DNA of 64,000 nt from Hydra vulgaris (lineage: Eukaryota; Cnidaria; Hydrozoa; Anthoathecata; Hydridae): contig NC_088928.1 in NCBI RefSeq assembly GCF_038396675.1, forward strand, positions 54,070,001 through 54,134,000, given 5' to 3'. The notes below the pieces were generated by a model that was given only the letters and a program-made list of their open reading frames with translations, ran no database searches and had not been told where the DNA came from. This document shows positions 46,501 through 61,500 of this stretch, one piece after another (position 1 is the first letter of the stretch; each line of letters starts with the position of its first letter). The position numbers were made by a program, and so were the translations under genes.

Positions 46501-49500
46501 TATAAAACAAAGTTTTAGATTTTTGGTTCGCAAAGTTTTTTTGAGCAAAAATTTTATCATTGATTTTTCCAATAAATACAGTGCCGAATGCTCCTTCACC
46601 AATTTTCCGATCCAAAATAATGTTTTCAGGTAAAATTTCCCAAATATCTGCATGTAAATGATGATCCATGAAGTCTCTAAAATAATTTGGAGGTAAAATA
46701 AAAATGAATATAAGAAGGATTGGCAATAAAATACTTTATGTTATATTCCTAAAACGTTCTTAAAAAAAGTAGACATCGTGTTTTTATAAATTCATTTGTT
46801 GTAAATTTATGTTACTTTTTATTATTCTTTGTTAATCAACATTGCAACATTGCAACATAGCAGGTTACTCAACATTGCAACATAGCAGGTTACTCAACAT
46901 TGCAAAAAATAGTTTTAAAACATTTTTTTAACTTACATGAAAATTTCTAACTGACTGTTAAGCTAGAGAGAAATATACTAATAAAATCATATTTATAAGT
47001 TTATAAAGTTCGAAAAATTAAAATATAATTACATGTTTATAAAGTTAATTTGATTTAGCAAACTAAACACAATTCATTTAATATAAAATGTGATGATCTA
47101 TTTTTTTTGCTGTATATATAAATTGCTAGTATGTTTTTAATTTTTATAAAACTTTTTTTCTTTTAAATCTTATTCACACCCAAAAAAGATGCAAGCAAAA
47201 ACTATTAAGAAAGAAGTTGTAAAAAAACAAAACAGTAAAAAAGCAAGAAAAACAGTTAAAAAGCAAGAGAGCGATCGACAAAAAAATTGAAATGTACGTA
47301 GGTATAATAGCCAAAAAAGCGTGAAGGTGGTAAAGAGTTTTAAAAGATTAAAATATGGGGAAAAAACAAGATTTTGGAGCATGCAGGGACAGATACAGTA
47401 AATAGATGCAATTTTGTTGAATGATGAGTCATGCGAGAATGAGTTTTGGTTAATGGAACTAGAAATGATAGCTCTTTTGAGCAGCATCCATAATAGTATT
47501 TATAGAAAAGATAAAGAGATGCAACTTTATGACAATGAGAGAAAACCTCAAGCTTGGCAAATAAAGCAGGTCCAACTACGTTTACAATGCATTTTTGGAC
47601 CTTGTCTAAACGAGAAAGAGCATCATTTGAAGAACCAGCTTAAATATAACATAGGTTTTCCATACTGAGAAAAATAAATATGAAATCAGGAGAAAGATAA
47701 TAGCAAGCAGGATAAAGAGAAAAAACTTTTGCAAATGCTAGACAGATGCTAGACAGATGCAGATTGCAGATACTAGAAAGATACTATCTGTGCGATCAAC
47801 TGTATATATGGTTATCCATGGGAGGTCATTATTGAACAAAAATCCAAGAAAATGTAAATTAAAGGACTCAGTGAAAGGGTTGCCATTCATTAATATAAAA
47901 ATGTTGACAGTATTGTGATAATTACTTACAGTAATAAATCTTTTAGTCACAGCAGTTAGCAAGTCAGCCGAAGAGCAAGAAGATCAAAAACCATATTGGT
48001 TGTCAGACAGTAAGTTATTGATGAGATGTTAGAAATTAGTTAATCAAAGACTCAAAGACCTTGATAATAATGGAGAGAAGATGGACCGGAAAATAGTTAG
48101 AGAGGTTAAAATGTTTTCCAGAGTTTTTAAAAATTGGAACCACAGAAACATATTCCAGCAAGTAAAAGTCTATAAAACATAACTTATTAGATAAGATACA
48201 AGATTTAGTAAACTGGGAATAATGGAGCTTAGCATTAGACAGCACTTTTTTTACATTTTTTGCAATAATAAAAAGGCATTTGTTCTCAGGAGAGTTTTTA
48301 TGAAAATGATTACAATTAGATATAGCAGCTGAGGGGAAAAAAAAATTACAATTAGATATAGCACAAGAAGGGGAAAAACATGGAGTACAATAAAAATTGA
48401 CTTAGAACTTAGAAGAAGGAATAAACTGTCTGTTCTAAATCCTTTTAGACAGCATCAGCCAGGAGAGAGCAGCAAGTCAGATAGCGAGGCAGGTATAAGT
48501 GATATGGAATATGACTTTGCAGATAAAATTGGGGATAGAAAGCTGTACTTCTCTAACCAGAAAGAAGTGAAAAATGTAATTAGGGATCTCTAACTTACAA
48601 AATCAAATGCTGAGCTTCTGGTATCCAGGCTTAATCAGTGGAACTTGATTAATGATGGCCTACAAGTCACGGATCAGATAAAGTGACATCAAAGATTCTC
48701 CAACTTCAGCGTCAACAATGAGTCAAGCAACAAGTCAACAGTTAGTGTGATGGGTTTTACTTCTGCAATGATGTTGTCGGTCTATTCCAGGCTATAGGTA
48801 ATGCATGTAATCCTATTAAATGGCGCCTATCCATAGGCAGTCCATTCTGGAGCCTCAAAGCTGTGTTGCTTCACAATGGAAACAATTTTATTTGTCTATT
48901 CCAATGGCTTACTCTGTTTATCTCAAAGAGGACTACACTCGTGTCAAAATGTTGCTGAGTGCATTATGATGACTACAGATAGAAGGTCATCAGTGACTCA
49001 GAATGGTGTCATTCCTCATGGGTCTTCAAGGAGACTTCACAAAATTTCTTTGTTTCCTCTGTTTCTGGAATAGCTGTGACACTAAAGCGCACTTTCGCAC
49101 AAAAGACAGGACACAACAGATCGAGTTTTCTGTTATGAAGCAATTTGAAATAGAAGCTGCTGAGAGAACCACATAAAGTGCTTATGCTACCGCTGCACAT
49201 CAAGTTAGACCTCATTAATCAATTTGTCACTGCTCTTGACAAGGAGTCAGCAGCATTTTAATACCTCCTAGATCTTTATCCAAAGCTGTCTGAGGCTAAG
49301 GTTAGAGCTGGTATATTAGTCCGCCAAAGATCGAGAAGATCATAAAATATGAGGACTTTGCAAAGCTGTTGAACAAGAGGGAGGGAGCAACTTGGAGCAG
49401 TTTCGTTGCAGTTGTTTAGGGCTTCCTAGGTAATCACAAAGCTGAAAAATATGTGGAGTTGGTGCAGAATCTCATAGAGAATTATGCCAAAATGAGATAC

Positions 49501-52500
49501 AGAATGTTTCTAAAGTCCATATCCTTGATTTGCATCTCAAGAAATTCAAGGAGAACATTGGAGCTTACTCCGAGGAGCAAGGTGAACATTTTCATCAAGA
49601 TATATTGGACTTTGAATGTCAATACCAAGGACAGTATAACAAAAACATGATCAAGGACTACATTTGGAGGCTACTTCATAGTACAACTGAGATCTAGAAA
49701 ATCTAAACATTTCTGAACCTTTCTGAGTGGTATCATAATGAATTTTATTTTCATCATCATAATAATGAAAATAAAAAAAAAATCGATCTATTTTCACAAA
49801 GAAACAAGTTTTCTTTGTGCTGTTGTCATGTGAGCAAAGTTTGTGCTTAATGAATTCACATACTTTAGACATTAGCAATTGAAATGTAACACTTAAAAGC
49901 CAGGAACAAAAATTGTATTACATAGTGTTATAAATGTTTTTAATATACAGTTATATATAATGTAACACATTAATACAAAATTATTATAAATCTATAGATA
50001 GCTAGCAATATAAGAAACTTGTGTCTTTAAATATTTCAAAAAAAAATTTTCAAAAGTTAAACTTTTATGTTTAAAAGTTTCATAACAAGACAAAAATCTT
50101 ATTAGATCTATTGGAACATCAATAAAATTAATTCAGACAAACTATAATGCTATTGTTATATTATATATTAAATGTTTAATATATAGTATATTGTTTATAA
50201 ATTTTTATCTTATTTTTAAGTTGAAAATAAATAAAATTTAAAAAAATAAATATCAAAAATAAAAAATTGCTTTTTATAACTTATGTAATACCAAGTTATT
50301 ACAATAACTGAACTTAATTGTTTATACTGGTGAGGTTACATTTGACTTGACATTTTTCTTTAAATACATGCAAAAAAATTTGTTATTGACAGGTTTTTCA
50401 AAAACTCGAAACTATGAACACAAGTTATTTAACTACAAATATATAATATATAAATGAATGTCCAATTACAATTAATTATATATATCAATTATTTGCAACA
50501 AGTTATACATATATTTTTATAAATCTAATTTCTTAAGTAATTTATTAACTATATATGAATTGATGTGAAGAAGAACAGTCCATTTTTTGTTATTTGCTCT
50601 TTTTTTCATAATTTCATTTAATTTATTTAATTTATGTCAATTTCTCGATGTACTACAAAAATAATACTACTCCATCTTTCTTTCATTATTTTTTGCCATA
50701 AAGTAGATTTAAACAAATTAAAGAACAATACTTGTCCAGGACTAGTAATGATTTTTTAATGCGCCAAATTAAGTTAAATAAATTATATCACCAGAATGGT
50801 AGATAATTGATAAATAACTAGCATTATTGTTTTGTTTAATTTAAGTCAAATATTAATTAACAATTTTTTGAATTGTTGTTGAAAAATTCTGTTTAATAAT
50901 CATGAAACAACATTTGATGAAGAAAATAAATTGAAACAACATTTGAATGAAGAAACAACATTTGATGAAGAAAATAAATTGCCAATAAAAGGAAAAAAAC
51001 CTAAAGCAAATCTTCAAACCTAGAAATGATAAAAGATAAAGCAAGCCCGCCAGAAAGGACTATCTTACATTAGCACACAGGTAAGCTAGTAGAAGCTAAA
51101 ACTACTGGATCAGATTGTGTTTGTAAATGTCAGTGCATGAAGAAATTTATTGATGAAGATAGGAAGACAATTATTTACAATTTGTAGAACAATAAATGTA
51201 AAAATGAGGCTGATACTCGGATTAATTGAACACAAACCGGTCATCAGTTGCCGTCCAAGAACTGAAGTTGGTGCAGCAAACGCAAAACCTAGAGCAAGTA
51301 ATTTTTTATATTTTGCTAATAAAAACAGTAATTGCATTTCTGTAAGTAAACATGCGTTCATAAGTTTGCATGTCATATTGCACATTCAAGTACAGCGACT
51401 AACAAATATTCTTTTATCTGGAGTGTCAGCTAAAGATGGACGTGGAAAGCACAACAATAGACCTAAATCTAAAATCAACGACAAGTTCATTGTTAAACTT
51501 AGAGCATATACTGAGTTATTCCCAGTAGAAACATCTAATTATTCTTGCAAAACTTTGAAATATTTGCCTAGCAGATTAAATATTAAAACAATGGATAGTT
51601 TGTTTATAAAGCAACACCCCGACCTGACAAATAAAATTAAGTATGAGAACTACCTAAAGCATTTTCAAGAAAATACTATCTCAGACTTGGATGTGTGCTC
51701 AGAATGTGAGAACTTGGGATCTAGAATACAGGACAAAAACTTAAACAACAATGCTAAAAGAGTGGCGGCAGTGCAACTCATGGTCCACAAAAGATGTGCT
51801 AATAAATTTTATAATAAGATTGGAGGCATAACAAATTTTTGTAATACAAATCCAAACATAGCCGCACTGTGTTTGACTTCATGCAAAACCTTCCTCTTCC
51901 GCAAATACCTGTTCAAGAGGTATTTTAATATTGTCAGCTTTGGGTGAATACCTTTGAAATTCACAATCTGGGAACTAATACAGGCCACTGTTATGTTCAT
52001 CCCGAAGGACAGGCCCAAAAAGGCTTAAATGAAGTATGTACCTTTCTACAGAACTATATCTTCACAACAATTCCAGATTCTGTTCAAGAACTTAATCTAT
52101 TCTCTGATGGCTGCTCTGGGCAAAATAAAAACCATACCCTTGTTCAATTTCTAGTAGCTCTTTAAGCTGGAAAGTATTTTAAGAAAATTAATCATTATTT
52201 TAACTCATTCCTTCCCTATAATTTAAACTATCAAAAGAAATATACGAAAGCATGATCGTATCTATCTTGTGGATGAGTATATTTATTTGATAGTCTGAAG
52301 CAAAAAAAATTCCAAACCATTTACGGTTACAAAGATCACACACAAGGACATTTTAAATTTTAAAGATTGGTGGCCTACTGTCATCAGAGATGACATATGC
52401 AATTGTGGATTTTCTGTATTGGATTATAAAACGTTTGTTCATGACAGAGCAATGCCTGGGTATGTGACTACATATGACTTCATTGATGGATTATGGTCCA

Positions 52501-55500
52501 GAACTTTTAAACTTGTAAAAAATCGAGTTGAATAACAACTGCCCACCAAGAAAGTTTCTTAGGAACCAGTTGCAAACGAAATAAAGATCAATGATATTAA
52601 TAATCTGGAATGTTACATACCCACAAATGCAACTGAGTTTTATAAAAATATATATTCCCGGAAAACAACCGCCAACGAGGAGGAAGATAATTAACCTTTT
52701 TTTTATTGAAACAACTATTGTTTATTAATTTAAATACTTTGTTTTTTATTAAAAATTTGTTTAATAAAGTATAGCTTTTCACGTAAAGTTCAGTTTTTTT
52801 TCCCCTAATTCGTAAAAATTTGATTGCGAGGAAGAATAGTACTTTTTAAAGGATTTTATTTAATTTTTGTATCAAGAACAACTTTTTTTTTATGAACTAC
52901 CACTATATTAACAGGTCCTTAGGGTATGGAAGTAAGCACCTGCTAAGATAACTCACATCCAAAGTAAATAGTTTATAAACTATAACTGTTTAAAACTTAA
53001 ACATTGATTATCTCAAAATGAAAATGTTGGACTAGTACTGTTCTTCTTTTCACCAATTCATATGTTTAGACTTTTAAATATTCAAATATCATTCATTAAA
53101 AAAAAAAAAAATTAAATCTTACTCCATTTTGTATAAACTGAATTTTAAGCTTGATTGTTGAGATTTGATATTTTTTTGACGAGTTCTTAACACAACAGCA
53201 ACAATTAAAATAAATATAATAAAAAGAGGAACTAATATTGCAGCAATTGTAGTGGAAATATTCTCTAAAACAAAAAAGAAGGTTGAAATAAATATCACAC
53301 TTGATATTTAATATCGGGTTGTCTTAATATTTAATATTGGGTTAAATTAAAAGATTTGTTTTAAATTAAAAAATAAAATTAAAAAAACTTGATGTTGTTT
53401 TAAATTAAAAAATTTGTGATCAAAATAAAATGGTTAGTATGTTTTGTGTTATTCAAAAGAGATTTTTTCGCTCTACAAGTCTATTTGGCTTTTTTGTTTG
53501 CATTCATTTTTTTTATCTTTTAGAGCATTTAAATGGATTTTAAAGTTTCAATACCACTTTCTTTTTGCGTTTAACCAAGATGCACAAGCCACTGAAGCTG
53601 CTTTCTGCACAAAGATGCATGTCAAGTAACCCGAGAATGGACAGAGCATTTAGGATCCAATAAATCAACAGTAGAAGAAAATTTCCACTCAATGAAAATG
53701 GTTCAAAAACTCAAAGCTTGGGTGCCACAAGTATTGAGAAAAAACAATAAAAATCAACAATCCACCAGAGGAATCAAAAACTTGTTAAATGTTGGGAACA
53801 AGTGATAAACAACAACAGAGAATACATTATTGATTAATTTGTTGTTATTTTATTTAAAAAAATAAAATTAAGATAAATTAAAAAAAACCGGTGAGAATTT
53901 ATTGGCCAACCCAGTAAAATAGAAAGTACAGTTTCATAAGCATTTTTTACAAATGTATAAATACAAATTAAAACATTAAAAATATAACATACTCTTTACA
54001 TATATTTAGTAAACTATCCTCATATATTAATGCCGAATATTTAATATATTATTCTCTTATATTAATTTTAACAAAATCTTTTATACTGTGGCTGTTTATG
54101 GGCTGAAGGGAGAATTTATAGGCACAGTATGAATGCTAATTCTAATGACAGTTTGAATGACGGTTTGAATGTACTTTTTTCTACTAAAACACTTATTTCT
54201 TTAAATTCTTTTAATATTTAACTTTAAAATTTTTATTTTATTTTATGTTGAATTACGTTTAATGTTGAATAAAGGTAGCATCTTTAATTACTAATATAAA
54301 GTTTGGTAATCATTTCTATTATGTATTTGTACTATTTCTTGAGTTATCTCTCTATTAAAGATGGTATAAAGTCTTTTACAATTAGATGTGTATGTTATGC
54401 ATGTATGTATTATTTAAGATGGTACAAAGTCTTTCACATTTAGATGCGTAAGTTATGTATCTATGTAGTATTCAAGATTGTACAAAGTCTTTTACAATTA
54501 ACGGGTGATGCAAAAGTTATTGGACAAATCTTAATTTAATTATTTGAGCATAATAATTTGTTTTTGTGAAGGCATAAAAGCTGAACAAGAATCTTTTCAA
54601 AAGCAACTCAAAATTTTTTTTATAAATAAATCTAATACAAAACTAAAATAAATCGTAAATCATTTTGAAAAGGAAGTATTTGCTTAAAGTACAATTTTTA
54701 ATTTTTAAAAAGACTTAAAACTGTTTTTGATAGAAAGCACCCTGGTCATCCAATGTCCTGGACTAGAGAAAGAAAAGCTGAATTAACGAGACTTGTTAAC
54801 AATTAAATAGGGGTCAATCAGAGATAAATAGGTTTTAAATTCAGTGTAAATCAATCAACATTTGGTCTTCAGTTAAAAAAAATGAATATTAAATATAGAA
54901 AGCGTGAATAGATTCAGAAATAAAATATATGAAAACAATAAAAAGCAAAGAAAAGAAGCCGGATACTAGTTAACCAACTAATAGAAGCCAGAATCTAGTT
55001 AACCAACACATAACTGCTTCTGGTCATTAATGGCGAAAAATACTTTTGTTTTGTAGGGGACAACATGCCGGAAATTCTAGATACTACACAAACAACTAAA
55101 AAACATGCACAGAAGGTGTTTGTTTTATAGAAAAAATATTTCCAAAAAATTTATTAATGTGGATAGCCATTTCGGATCGTGGTATGTCCAAGCCAATCTT
55201 TTGCACTTTCGAGGCTGCAGCAATTAATTCATTGATCTATATTGATGAATGTTTAAAAACACAACTTCTTCCATTCATTCACAAGTATCATGGAGACTTT
55301 AACTATATTTATTATAGCCAGATTTAGCAAGTTCTCATTATTATAAAGATTCTCTAAATTGGATGAACCAATATATCTATTACGTTGATAAATCCAATCC
55401 CTAAATGTGCCTCAAGCACAACCAATTGAAAACTTTTGGGGACATTTGGCATAGAAGGTTTTTGAGGGAGATTGGCAAGCTTTAACAGAACATGTTTTGA

Positions 55501-58500
55501 TTGATCAAATTAAATTAAAACTACAAGAAATCAATTTAAATTTTTCAGTGGCTTATGAAAGGCATTAGAGCAAAATTGAGATCAATTGCAGATAGTGGTG
55601 TTTTTTGATTTAAAAAATAAATTATTTTTATTAAAAAATAAATACTTAATTTTAAAAAAATATAATAGATTTTTTTTCATTTATAAATAAGTTATTGACG
55701 TTTTTATTTTGTCCAATAACTTACACATCACCCATAGATTATCCTGGTCATATTTTAAAAATCCGCAAAAATTTTTTCTAATAATATCCATAAAAATATT
55801 TTGAAAACATTTCCGGAAGAATCTGGGAATAAGAAGGCTTTTTGTGTATTTAAGAACATCTCATGTGCTTGAAAATAAAATTTTTGGCAGGCATAATTCT
55901 ATATAAAAGAAAAGTATTTTAATACTTACTTAAATAAAGTTTAAAAATTAATTTAAACTAGATTTTTAGGTGAAATAGTCAAAATAATTAGAGTGATGTC
56001 TAAGTCCTGAGTGTTTAGATATCCTAAATAATCTTAAAAGATAAGTTTCACATTATTTAAACATTACAAAAAAAAGTATTTATCAACACATTAGCAAAAA
56101 ACTTTTTAATAAATAATTTTTATTGGCATTTCTTTTTCTTAAAGGTAAGTTCAGGATCATTGATTTTAAAATAAAAATACTGGTGCGTTAAATGCTTTTG
56201 TTGTTAATAAATGATGTCAAACAAAAAATGTCTTTCAAATAACTTTAGAGAGTCTAATCAAATAAGCATTATCTCAAGCCAGTAGTAGGAATACAAAAGA
56301 ATTTCTTGTAAATAGGGGAAACATCCTTTTTAATGCATCACGTTTAAAACGTATGCTAGAAATCTTTTGTTTTTTAAATATTTTTGAGGTCAATGTCTTT
56401 CTAACTCCCTATGCTATCTTTAAATTTAAAGTAAACTTTGATGAAGATTTTCTCGTAAGATCGCTTCGATTGTTTATAGCGCAGATTTTTTTTTTGGAAT
56501 TGTTCTTGGAATTATTTTTAAAAATACTTTTAATTTAAAAATATCATGAATAATTAATGAATTAAAATGCATATGTTAAAAATGTGTCATGCTTAACGTT
56601 TTTTTGAATTTGCTGTGGTAGCAAACTTGCTAGCGTTTGTACTAACACTGCCTTGAGATAACGCGTGTATGCTTAAACTCTCTTTTAACTCGAGTTATAA
56701 ACGTTATGTTTGGGTTTTCCCTTTTGAAATTAATTTTTATGTAGATCAATGCTTATATATAACTGTTTATAAAATGTATAATAACTAAATAAAAATAACA
56801 ACAAGTAATCTCAATAAGTAAACACTTTGAAAGTATAGTTTATATTGGATTTATATTAAAAACAAAATTAATATTTATGCTATAGATTTAAGATAAGTAA
56901 ACTTAAAAATTATGATACAAGTTTTACTAATAAAATCTCAAAACCAAAATAACAAATCTTTCTTTTTTATTTGGATTTGTGATAAAATAGTGCAAATAAA
57001 TTTGATTTCACTGTAAATGGAAACAAAATATTTCAATGGAAATAAAAACAAAACAAAGTAGAAAGCTGTATTCTTTGTTTAATTACAATTTTTATTATGT
57101 CAAAAGTCTTTAGTCGAACTTAAACACAAACATTTTTTCAAAGGAAAAACCTCTGAGTTAAGTGCATTTATTATTCAAACCAGATATTTTACAACGAGAA
57201 ATATTAAGTTTATGCTAACCTCTTAACCCGAAGTATAATGGCAAAACAATAAATGTTTTTTTGTTAATAAAATCTCAATAAATCAATTGATTTGGTAATT
57301 TTAATTAACATAAAACATGTTTTATAATTTAATTATATACATACATACAGTAGCGGCATAAAGTCTATACCACACTCAGAAAAAACAAGAAAAAAGTCAT
57401 TTATTTTTATTATGCAAAAGTTAAAGCACCACCAAACAGCACTAAACATGACTCAGATGATATAAATGCATAGCACTTGTAAAAAAACAACACAAATATA
57501 AAAAAATGTTAATATTTTGTGTGTCCACCACGCATATCAATGACTGTCTGTATGCGCCAAGGCATTGACTGTACCAGCTTTTGGACTGTGGCAATTGGGA
57601 TTGCTTGCCAAGCAGACTCCAACTGTTCCCACAATTCAATCCAAATTGCATCCAAATTTTCTGCACCATTCTGAACAGTTCCTCCCACAAATTTTCAATG
57701 GGGTTCAAGTCGGGACTTTGTGGTGGCCATTCAATCACATTGATGTGTGCGGTTCGAAAGTATTCAGTAACTTTTTTGGCTTTGTGGCAGGGAGCATTGT
57801 CTTGTTGAAAAACAAACGTTTTATTCCTGCCAAAAAGCTTGGTGGCAGATAGTTTAACTTGTGTTTTGAGTATTTCTATGTACTTGTCTTGGTTAACAGT
57901 GCCTGTACAATGATACAGCCAGCCAACACCAAATACCGACAATCATAAGGGAACCTCCACCATGTTTCACTATTGGTGCAACACATTGAGAACTAAATCT
58001 CTTACCAACTTTCCTTCTAACATATGCTCATTTTACTCCACAGAATACAGTAAAACAACTCTCATCACTCCACAACACTTTATTCCACTGTTCAACAGTC
58101 CAGTTCTTGTGCTGCCTTGCAAATGCTCGTCGCTTCGCAATATTGTCAGGCCGCAATAATGGCTTCTTGGCAGCAATTCTGCCATTCAACCCAGCTTGCT
58201 GAAGGCGTTTCCTTATGGTTCTTGCTGCCAGATTGATGCTGTGTGTTTTTCCCATGTAACTGGCTACATCAGATGCCGTGTCGAAGCGATTAGCCAGACT
58301 TACCGAACCAAAGCGAATCTTCCCGAATGGTCGTTTTGCGTGGTCTGCCAGAACGCTTTTTGTCGTTTACTGTCCCAGTCTCTCTCTCTTTCTCTTTTGA
58401 TGGTGTAGGTGACAGTCCTCAAGCTAACCTTTAATGCTTTAGCAATGTCCCTGTAGGAAATTCCTTGTTTTGCCATTACCACTATTTGCAGGCATTGTTC

Positions 58501-61500
58501 AAGAGAAAATGGGATGGCCATATCAATAACAATCCTATACAAAAAAGCACATTTTTTTCTAATAACTCATAAAATTATGTAGAAAATAATTGTTCATGTT
58601 AAGTTTAGTTGACAAGAATAAAAAATAAATTAGAGATTTGGTGTGAAATAATGATATATGTGTAATTGTAGTTAATTAGACTAATTATAATTACTAGTTA
58701 TAATTAGTAATTAACTGATAATTACTATGGCGTTAGACTAATCATAATTGTAGTAAAAGTTATAGAGTGATAATATGTGGTATACAGCAACCACAAATTT
58801 CAATAAATATGCGCAAAATCATCTAAAAACTATATTTTACTTACCAGCATAATACAGATTGTATTGAAGATAATGACAGGTGTCTCAATCAACCAACAAT
58901 AGCAATTAAATTTACAAGTTAAACTATATGAAAACTGTGGCTAATAACGCGGGAGATGTCCAATTAGAGATTTAGACAAATTCCCAAAGGAAAAGCTTTA
59001 AAAAGTAATATACCAAGGCAACCTAAGTACAATTTGTGTAAAATCCAACAGTGTGGCAAAGACTTTATTCCACCACTATACATTTTTTAATTGCCTGGGT
59101 GAATAAAAAAAACCAATTGCTTTTACTCAGAAATTTTTGGATAATTGCTCAGCTTAACGTAACTAAAATTTTTAGGGTTTTGCTAAAATTTTTATTTATG
59201 TAAAGCTGACCAATTACTCCAATTTTGAGATAAATTGGACTTGGGAACTCCTGTAATAATACATGAACGTGTACAAATAAGAAAAACTATTTGTACAAAT
59301 AATGCCTCACCTAAAATATAGCATAAAGTAATGGATGAACAATCTTTTACTTTTTTTAATTATTTGAAAACAAAAAAAATAATTTTAACTTCTATTTCCG
59401 GAAAACTATTTAGATATCCGGATAAAACAAAAATTTGTAGAAAAAAAAACTAGACAAATAAGAGTTTTTAGAGTCACAGAAAAAGGATGAGACTTAATTG
59501 AATGATGAGTAATATGAGAATGAATTTTAGTAGATAGCACAAATGACGCTATCTCTTTAGAGCAGTGCCCATTATAGAATTTATAGAAAAGAGATAGAGA
59601 AGTACATAACAATGATGTGATAATGGTTGGAGGTTGGCTGCAAGAGCAGGTTCAACTATGTTTACAATGCATTTTTGCACCTTGTCTAAAAAAGAAAGGG
59701 CATCTGTAGAAGATCCGGCCCAGATATGGCAACAGTATTCCATACAAGAACAGATGTGAGATTTATAGAGATAAAGAATAGAATCCTGAGTAAGGAAGTG
59801 GCAAGCACAATAAAGAGAACCCCAGAAGTTACAGGATATGAAAAAGAGTGCTGTCCATTGAAGACAACTTTAATACAACAACTGGAAAGGAAGGATTCTA
59901 TAATCTTAAAGGTGTTACCTGATACACCGTAAGAATAGAGCTTATAACTTTATCAAAAGCTTTAGAAATGTCAAGAGTGATAGCCTTACCTTTGCCACCT
60001 CTATCTAATGTACAATAAAACCTATCAGTTATAACTGTTAGCAATTCAGCTGTAGAACATAAAGATCGAAATCCATATTGATGATCAAAAAGTTATTAGA
60101 TTCAAGATTAAGCATTTGTTAATTAAAGATTCAAAAACCTTGCTTATGATAAGAAGAAAACTAATGGGACAGTAGTTAGATGTTATGTATTTATGTAATA
60201 TTTTAGTGTTTTGCTTAAATTTATTAACAATCATTGAATCACACTGTTCTCTAGAAAAATTTTAATAAAACTTTTTGTCTTAATATATATTTATTTAACT
60301 TTTCATTTACTCAAATAATGCTCTTTTTAAAGTATAAAACCTTGTTAATTTTCTGCATCTGCATTGTCTATATTTAATATATTGTTTTCATATATAAACT
60401 ACTAACACGCCTTGTATACTATTCTTAAAACTTTAATAAATTATTTTCAATTTGCAACCTTCAGTATTTGTTAATATATAAGGTTAATATACTTTATTAA
60501 CTAATTATATTACTATAATTATAATATATAACCACCATATTATTTTTTAATAATTATTATAATATCTTTGTATATTAACATTTAATAAATAATGTTTTCT
60601 ATAATATTTAACTTTAGTTACAAAATTTACATATAATAATTAACAATACAACGCAATATAATATAAAAAGCAAATGGTATTGTATATTATCATATAATAC
60701 AATCCAAGCAGTATTGTATACTATTACAAATTTTAAATCTATAAATTAAAAAAAAATGTCATCTGTGTGACTATACAGAATGTATATTCTAAATGACTCA
60801 ATTTATTAGCCTGACGTAAGGCCTAGTAAATGAACTTCAATTGATCAAATGCACAAATTAGTTACTAGAGGTCAAAAGCCTTAACTTTTAGCTAAAAAAG
60901 TTAGCACACTGTACTAATGTGAAGTGATGTACTATAAAGTAAGATTTTAAATCCAAAGATCCAAGGACATAGGCTGCAAGCATTGATACAATTTGCATTG
61001 TGGAGCTACCAAATGAAAGTGTGTGTTAGCCTCCAGTGTGTTTATAAGGTTTCAAGCACTGTAATCACATCAGAGGGATAGTCTAATATATGCTTTGTTG
61101 TGGTGCACATTGAAGAAGTCATGGCTCACCAGACCAATGAGAATAATTTATACAGCTGCAACACAAAGATTTCATATAGTATATACAGAGATAATGTAGC
61201 TGATCCATGCTGCTGTCTGGTCAAGTAAACATGGAAGTGGTTATTCTAATAACAGATTTTAGATTGCAGAATTGTGAAGTGAGAATATAAAAGTATAGAT
61301 TCCAAGGGGTATAGTGGTATATATAAGGGGTATAGTGGTATATAGGGGTATAGTGATTTTAGATTGCAGAATTGTGAAGTGAGAATATAAAAGTATAGAT
61401 TCCAAGGGGTATAGTGGTATATAGGGGTATAGGGGTATAGTATAGTTTATGTATATAAATATATGAAAAACAATATCATTATTAATTATAAGAAAGAAAC

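Noticed and set aside
56353..56538. Small hydrophobic protein
   Set aside because: L/F-rich chance frame in AT-rich DNA; no start context, homologue or splice support.
57565..58408. Plus-strand frames across the Tc1 element
   Set aside because: Shadows of the minus-strand transposase with the full DDE motifs.
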